Assembly: GCA_021014945.1 (NCBI GenBank)
Contig: MU266461.1
Span: forward strand, 1 to 64,000
Direction: 5' to 3'
Source of the DNA: Leucogyrophana mollusca
Lineage: Eukaryota; Basidiomycota; Agaricomycetes; Boletales
Length of the DNA stretch: 64,000 bases
The stretch's first letter is position 1, and every line of letters starts with the position of its first letter. Positions 58,166 through 64,000 of the stretch are shown in pieces. The notes below the pieces were generated by a model. That model was not told where the DNA came from. It was given only the letters and a program-made list of their open reading frames with translations, and did not search any database. The translations under genes and the position numbers were made by a program.

Positions 58166-59597
58166 TCACAGCAAGCCACACTCTCGCAAATGAATCTGTA
58201 GAAGAATGTCCTGAATGGCACTCAACACGACTGTGAGCGCAGTTGAGATCAGTATCCGTGAGAAACGGTGATCGAGGAAAAATTACAAACATTTGATTTG
58301 TTGGGTGTCGGTTGCACAAGTATAGTGCGCATATATTTGCTTTGTAGCCGCGTTCTGGTTGAGCGCGACGAATCGGTGAAGCAAGTATTCACAGGCGGCA
58401 TCATAGTTGTCACCATGCGTGTAGTCTGGGAAATAATCTCCCAGTGGCGAGTGAGGTAGCTTTTCAGCGAAGAGATCGATCTTGTTCAAGAACAATATCT
58501 GAAGAACACAGTTTAAGAAATGCGACAAAAAGGACATGACAGCCAAAGAACTCACGATCGATGTTTTCACAAACCACCGCGAGTTGCATATTGAGTCGAA
58601 GAGAGTCAATGCTTCTTGCATTCGGTTCTGGACAAATGGTGAGCTACCCCACTCGACGCACAAGGGAAGCGAATAAGACATACTACACTCTCATCCTCGT
58701 ACAACATTTGGTCATACTCGCTCAAACTAACCAAGAACACCAGCGCGGTGACATTCTCGAAACAGTGGATCCATTTCTTACGCTCGCTCCGTTGTCCTCC
58801 GACGTCGAAGAGTTTGTATGTCAGCTCCCCGACCTTGAACGTCGTCTCGGTAATACCGGTGGTCTTGACTCTGCTCCGGAGAATATCTTGGTCGGTAGGT
58901 AGGTATCCAGGGGCCGCCATACGATCAATCGCGTTGAAGTAGTACACCGCAGAGTCGTTCAACTGAAACTCCCGCGATCTCCGGACGGCTTCCTTGACAC
59001 CAGGGTCGCGCCAGAGCCCACGAACGGCGTCAGCGACATCACGGGGAAGGATGTCGCCTTCTATCTGGCCAGGAAGCGCGAGAATGACTGCTCGACGAGC
59101 ATCATTTTGGGGCGACAGGGATATGTCCAGTTGGGGCATGGCTTCCAGGATAGCACTGCAGAAGAATCATAAATTTGGTGCAACGGGAACGTAACTGGAG
59201 TGAGACTAACCGCATGGACTGTATCGTGTTGGAGTAAATGATCTCCTTATAGGAGTCCCGCTCCGATTCGTTGTAACCACCGTGATGAATGAGTTTCATC
59301 TGCTTGAGCACCGTTGACTGCAGTAATGAACATGACAGTCAGCGGAGCTGCATTTTTGCGTCGTAGACAAACACAAACCTTTCCAGACTCTCCCGCTCCC
59401 AGAAGCAACATTTTGATCTCGTTCTTCGCCATCATACGATCTCGCTTCAGCTGGTTTTCGATCTCATCGTTACCTGCAGAAGGTCATGGGGAACATGAGC
59501 GCCAATTCACAGTGCGGACACGCCTGTGACGCAAAAGTGAGGTGTACGCACGAGCCCTTGCTTCGTTGTCGACACCCGTTGATTGAACGCAGCCCAT
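58166..59597 (-). CDS. Heterotrimeric G-protein alpha subunit
   Basis: Membrane-attached signalling GTPase coupled to seven-helix receptors. ATG 59597 gives MGCVQSTGVDNEARA, with Gly2 for N-myristoylation and Cys3 for palmitoylation. An intron in the next codon leads to NDEIENQLKRDRMMAKNEIK. Motifs in order: LLLGAGESGKS (G1, split by an intron), RSRVKTTGITE (switch I, with Arg and Thr), KLFDVGGQRSERKKWIHCFE (G3, switch II), LFLNKIDLF (G4 NKxD), YAHYTCATDTQQIK (G5 TCAT), and the receptor-binding C-terminus LQIHLRECGLL. The Cys four residues from the end is the pertussis-toxin-type site, so this is a fungal group I (Gpa1/Gpa-i-like) subunit. All G motifs are intact. Confidence 0.97.
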
Positions 59598-60359
59598 TTT
59601 CAGGAGCCAGCAAAAAGGGCAAAGAAAGAAAAAGCAAACTAAGACAGAGAATCTGAGTAAGAGGGATCAAAAAGTGAAGGAGCGGGCGATCCAGCAATAA
59701 TTAGCAGGAGGTGGGAAGGGTCGGCACAGAGCTTTGACAGAGCTCGAGAAAAAGTGCTGTTCACACTCCGGCTGATGGCACGGGAAACCACATTATGACA
59801 TATTTATTTATTTATCACTCGGCATCCCTTCGCAGCCCTTTGCTAGCCGCGAGGCATGCCTTTATTGGGGCTTACCAAGAAGTTTAATAACCCGGTTCCG
59901 GGTCTTTGCTTGTAATTCCTTTATTCAAGAACAAAGGCGCCGCTGGGACCGTCGAGGTCTTTATGCTTTCATTGAGCGACCTTCGCACTCCTTGGCAACG
60001 ATGAGGGCCTAACGGTGGCTTGCGGTTGAACTGGCGGGCCCGGAACGGCTCGGTGGGAATCGCTGCGTAAGCTGGAGTACCTGGTAGCTAGCGCTTGATG
60101 ATGATGGGAACTTCTATACGCGCGCGCTAAAAACATTGTTGGGATGTGGGATCACCACATTCGCCGTTATATGTAGAATTGACACAGAAGCACTGACGAA
60201 ATATCGGATGCTAGTGGGTCAAAGCAAGAGCTGTCAGCGACAGTCGCTGTCAGAGTGTCTGACAATGTTACCGTCACGGGTGCAATTCGTTGCCGTCGGA
60301 AGACTCCTATGAGGCAATCACGGGTGGCAAAAAGCATCAAATCGATCGGAAAACACAGT
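59598..60359. other. G-alpha promoter region and tRNA flank
   Basis: No gene. Contains a CT-rich tract on the minus strand just upstream of the G-alpha start and a TTTA repeat (TATTTATTTATTTATC) near 59803. Confidence 0.5.
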
Positions 60360-60366
60360 AAAAAAA
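60360..60366 (-). terminator. RNA polymerase III T-run after tRNA-Ser
   Basis: Seven consecutive A on the plus strand (T on the transcribed minus strand) directly after the tRNA 3' end. Confidence 0.7.
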
Positions 60367-60460
60367 CGACGCCGGCAGGATTTGAACCTGCGCCCTCAAA
60401 GAGGAACAGATAAGTTCTGTAAGTTCGAATCTGTCGCCGTAACCACTTGGCTACAGCGCC
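60367..60460 (-). tRNA. tRNA-Ser(CGA) with a short intron
   Basis: Acceptor GGCGCTG (60460-60454) pairs, with two G-U wobbles, with CGGCGTC (60374-60368), discriminator G. The D-arm is GCCAAGTGGTTACGGC. The anticodon stem ACAGA pairs with TCTGT. The loop TTCGAA gives anticodon CGA, followed by a 12-base intron (CTTACAGAACTT) after position 37. A long variable arm (CCTC TTT GAGG) marks a class II tRNA, consistent with serine, and the T-arm is GCAGG-TTCAAAT-CCTGC. Eukaryotic tRNA-Ser(CGA) genes commonly carry introns. Confidence 0.92.
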
Positions 60461-60550
60461 TTCAGGAAGGAAGAGGAGCTGTGCATCTACAACGCACACC
60501 GAGACCTATACCCAGTTTGGGCTACGTCACGTGAATGAATCCGTGGGACA

Positions 60551-61985
60551 ATGACACGTGACCGTAACATTGGCGCAGTGTCTAGCAGTGCGCTTGCAGC
60601 TTTACCGAAACTGTCGACTGGGAGAATGTCTACAACGGAACCGATTAGTGCAACAACACCAGCACCTCCTACAGGACTGCTTCCAACGCTTTTGACTCCC
60701 CCAGACACCAACGATCCCCCGCCGCCCTATCCATCTTCGGGGCGGCGAATCCACACACCGCGCTCCACTCGCAGGCAGTCTCGTCGAGCGCAAGGAGCGT
60801 TGCCTTCGCATACCCAGTTTTCATCTCCGGACTCGGGCCAAGACCCTGTGCTGGTCTTGCCATCACCGAGAGGACCGGCCCACCCATTTCCGCGCTCAGA
60901 AGAAGCGTCAGAGACCACGCCTTTACTTCTAGCCGCGTCCCCTGTAAGCTCCATCAGGCGCCTAACGGGGCGTCCACGTTCGGTATCGCACACTAGCACT
61001 GTCATCTCATCTAGCTCAGGAGCGCCGTCTTTAGCGCAGACTGTCTTCTCTTTGTTCCAGCGTGACCTGGATGATGAATCTGACGTGGACATTTACGAGG
61101 CACTGGCAGGCGACCATCACTATCATTATTACCACAACCAGAGCGCTGAGCATCATCGATCGGGCGCTTGCTCGCCAGAGCTACAAACCCATTCCTGGCC
61201 GCTCTTATCACGGCGCGCTTGGGGAAGGTACTTCCGACCCTTGACTCGGAGAGCATATCATGCAGCTGTCTTCCATTTGATGGTGTTGAACTTTCCTTAC
61301 GCTTTGCTGGCATGGATATATCTCTTTGTGTTCACTCTGGTAAGTTTTGCCACAACTGTCAAGGTTCCGTCATCGAGATCACTGACCCCGACAATCTTCG
61401 TTAGACAGGAACAACCTTGTTAATAACTCTCCCTTTGGGTGCTGTTCTTTGTTTTCTTGATTTGCTGGGCGCAAGAGTTTTTGCGAGAGGAGAGGTATGG
61501 CTACATCCTTAGTAGGATGAGATGCAGGGTCTAATTAATTTGTGGCTCTCAGCTTGCCCTCCAGGCGACATTTCACGGGCCCTTGGCGTATCCTCCTCCG
61601 TATCCCCCACGGCCCATCTTCAGACGTCCACGTGTACCCAGGCCTTCAGAGCTGGAGCTAGGGGCAGGCTCCGCGTCCTACTATGAAACCTCCTTTTACA
61701 AGAACACATACGCAATGGTTGGCCCCTCCTATACTCAGCTAGCTTCTGGCCGATATACTGACGCGGCTTTTGCAGTTCACTGATTCCACGTCGTATCAGG
61801 CGCTTTTTTATTTTCTTGTCATCAAACCGAGCATCACGCTCTTCTTTTCCATCATTTTGATTGCAGTAGTACCAGTGTCGTACCTGCTCGTTATTCCCGC
61901 TCCGATGGTGCTCAGAGTCGTTCGAAAACTGGGGATATGGCAAGCGAATATTGCTGTAGAGGGGCTGTATATGGCCGTCTCCTAA
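60551..61985 (+). CDS. Multi-pass membrane protein with putative-sensor-like domain
   Basis: A cytosolic, Ser/Pro-rich N-terminus of about 220 residues (TLLTPPDTNDPPPPYPSSGR, with a PPPPY WW-type ligand) precedes a membrane region. WGRYFRPLTRRAYHAAVFHL leads into MVLNFPYALLAWIYLFVFTL and, after an intron near 61343-61403, TGTTLLITLPLGAVLCFLDL. GARVFARGELALQATFHGP is followed by a Pro-rich loop, then YQALFYFLVIKPSITLFFSI, ILIAVVPVSYLLVIPAPMVL and LGIWQANIAVEGLYMAVS. The helix pairs separated by a GARxFAR..LAL amphipathic segment resemble the bacterial putative sensor domain (PF13796 as I recall it). Introns near 61496-61552 and 61719-61775 keep frame. ATG 60626 (MSTTEP) is an alternative start. 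Confidence 0.72.
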
Positions 61986-62425
61986 GGCTGGAGGAGTTTC
62001 CCGATGCTCTGTTCTATAGTGTACCTGTATATTACTTGCTTGGCTCCTTGCTGTCTTGTTGTTTCTCGGCTGTGACTGCCTCGTGCCCTTAGCGGTGGCG
62101 TGGCAGTGTCGCTGTGAGCGCTAAATGTCGGAATTATAGGCCCAGGTTCCGCTGACGCGTCTTGACTTGCTCCCTCATCACTGAGAGTGTGGGCCTAACA
62201 GCAGTCGACTCATTCGCTTATAGAAGCCTGCAGTGTGCTCAGTATTTGTTGCGGAGCCGGTTTCCTAGTTATAGCCAAACCCTTGCACCAGACACAGCCA
62301 GCTTATATAGCGAGCGTTAGGTACCGATTACTCTTGAACTCACACACCCATCTTGTCGTCCATTGTCCCACCTTCTGTGCTCGCAGCATTGGCTTGTTCA
62401 CTCTATCCTCTACACCCCCACTATC
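61986..62425. other. Intergenic, promoter of the BCS1-like gene
   Basis: No coding feature. The 80 bases before 62426 are C/T-rich. Confidence 0.5.
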
Positions 62426-64000
62426 ATGGACGCTCTCAAGTCGCTCGTTCAACCCCTCGTAGGCGGCGCAGGAGGGTCGTCGGTCATTGACGGCATGAAG
62501 CTCGTTGTACTCGGAGGCACCGTCGAAACAGCTAGACGAGTATCTAGCTCGGCATGGTATGCTCTCCAACGTTCTTGGCCTATCTCTAGTAGACTCATGC
62601 TGTGTGTTTCGCAATAGGTCCCACTTTGTAAACTGTAAGCGCCCCTCTGCTGCGTATTACACATGACCCTCATCGCCACTTCTTCCCTCCAGCGTTCTTC
62701 CTCACAGCTCATTTCTCTGAGGAGGACTACCCGTATGACTGGCTCATGCTCTGGCTCTCTCGTCGCCCCGAGTGGCAACGTTCTAGGGAGTTCGAGACTA
62801 CCACCCGAACAACCACTCCTGGTTTCTCAGGGTCGCGCTCCGTCGACAACTCATTCGGAGACGACGAAGATGAGGGTGATGAGGATGGCCCTCCTGGAAA
62901 GGTCAAAACTCGAGTCGTATTCCAGCCGACATTCGACACCACCCACACAATCTACTACAAGGGCCATTGGCTACGTGTGCGGCGTTCCAAGAAGACTGAC
63001 GGCAGCGGCTGTGAAGTCTTGTCAATAAGGTATGTACTACTTTGTGGAGCTCCGAGTTGACAGGAATTGATGGGTGTTATTACGCAGTGTTGTCGCCAGG
63101 AATAACTCTATTCTGAAGCAGCTTGTCCTGCAGGCAAAGAAGGAATATGAAGCGGAGGCCATCCACCGCATTCAAATCTACTTTGCTGACTCGCATGGAA
63201 GTTGGCGCTGGACTGACTCGCGCCACAAGCGCCCAATGTCGTCCATAGTGCTGAACCCTGGTGTCAAGGAAATGCTGCTGAATGACACGCGCGACTTCCT
63301 CAAGTCCGAGAAGGTTCGTCTCTCAATTAATTTGGCCGAACTATCCGTCTTAACTAGTCCAATAGTGGTATGCTGACCGCGGTATTCCTTTCCGCCGCGG
63401 ATACTTGCTTCATGGGGTTCCAGGTTCTGGAAAGAGTTCTCTGATCCACGCCATTGCAGGCGAGCTAATGCTTGACATCTACGTGGTGTCGCTGTCGTCA
63501 TCGTGGATCAGCGACAGCACCCTGACCACGCTCATGGGTCGTGTCCCAGCACGCTGCATTGTGCTGTTGGAGGATCTCGATGCTGCGTTCACACGCAGCG
63601 TCACGCGTGACAAGAGCTCAACCGGGACGCCCGACTCGTCCAATAACAACAGCAACGAGGAGAGCACTGCTCCAGAGCAGCCCACCTCTAGCTCCAGTGG
63701 ACGTCATAGAAGATCTCATAAGGAGCATATCTCTGATGTCAATACGCTCAGCCTCAGTGGGCTTTTGAACGCCTTGGATGGCGTAGCGGCTGCTGAAGGC
63801 CGCATTCTCTTCGCGTGAGCTTGCTTCTAGCTCATCATGTGCTAGTTATATTGACGCCACTGATTCAGCACGACGAATCATCTGGAGCGCTTGGATCCCG
63901 CGCTTTCTCGCCCCGGTCGCATGGACGTCTGGATTGAGTTTAAGAATGCCTCCAAATGGCAAGCGGAAGCGCTGTTCCGTAACTTCTTCCCGTCTACAGA
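62426..64000 (+). CDS. BCS1-like AAA ATPase, 3' end outside window
   Basis: AAA ATPase related to the mitochondrial bc1-complex chaperone BCS1; basidiomycetes have many paralogues of unknown role. ATG 62426 gives MDALKSLVQPLVGGAGGSSV, then SHFVNSFFLTAHFSEEDYPY, DWLMLWLSRRPEWQRSREFE, an acidic linker, TRVVFQPTFDTTHTIYYKGH and WLRVRRSKK (BCS1 N-terminal domain). The motor shows WYADRGIPFRRGYLLHGVPG, Walker A GVPGSGKSS, Walker B CIVLLEDLDAAF, a Ser/Thr-rich insertion of about 50 residues (SSTGTPDSSNNNSNEEST), LSLSGLLNALDGVAAAEGRI, sensor FATTNHLERLDPALSRPGRM with an Arg finger, and EALFRNFFPST at the window edge. Introns near 62557-62616, 62630-62692, 63030-63088, 63316-63365 and 63815-63869. 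Intact as far as seen. Confidence 0.92.

Noticed and set aside
1..64000. CRISPR arrays, bacterial operons, insertion sequences, intact transposons
   Set aside because: No regularly spaced repeats, no transposase or reverse-transcriptase motifs and no operon-like gene packing were seen; the gene structure is clearly eukaryotic.

Overview
The window reads as nuclear DNA of a basidiomycete fungus, most likely an Agaricomycete. Genes are dense, on both strands, and split by many introns of roughly 45-60 bases with GT..AG ends. Several families are, from memory, typical of or confined to mushroom-forming fungi: a DUF6698-like protein, a DUF6593-like protein and GIMAP/AIG1-like G-domain proteins. 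Both tRNA genes carry an intron next to the anticodon. Exon joins were worked out by hand, by reading-frame continuity and family resemblance. No transcript or database evidence was available.

Layout. 0-17.4 kb is an accessory, paralogue-rich region: the 3' part of a DUF6698-like gene, a short-chain dehydrogenase (SDR-1), three G-domain GTPases (two of them a duplicated unit that includes the upstream DNA), a cytochrome P450, a small unknown gene, and a second SDR (SDR-2) on the same strand as the first with matching intron positions. 17.8-22.5 kb holds the single-exon de novo purine gene for FGAM synthase and a tRNA-Gln(CUG).

23.3-31.1 kb holds a proline-rich/coiled-coil protein (tentatively MBIP-like), a fungal MoxR/Mg-chelatase-like AAA+ relative with a degraded P-loop, and a single-pass membrane protein with a probable two-part ectodomain. 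31.4-39.6 kb is housekeeping: VPS53 (GARP tethering complex), divergent from a Yippee-like protein, then a ZCCHC9-like zinc-knuckle protein, an aldo-keto reductase and a pterin-carbinolamine-dehydratase-like protein. 40.2-45.8 kb has a decayed GH128 glycoside hydrolase, a PWWP protein with a LEDGF/TFIIS-N-like C-terminal domain, a 2.3 kb gene-poor gap with a curious 35-codon ORF, and an MMTAG2 homologue.

47.1-57.3 kb holds a DUF6593-like protein, two unrecognised small genes, a Zn2Cys6 transcription factor, an unrecognised single-exon gene and a Dap1/PGRMC-like haem-binding protein. 58.1-64 kb holds a heterotrimeric G-protein alpha subunit, tRNA-Ser(CGA), a multi-pass protein resembling the bacterial putative-sensor domain, and a BCS1-like AAA ATPase cut by the window end.

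Most genes are independent housekeeping units. The grouping that could reflect shared function or shared recent history is the SDR-GTPase-GTPase-GTPase-P450-SDR block at 2.2-17.3 kb, where duplicated GTPases sit beside two oxidoreductase types. That link is inference.
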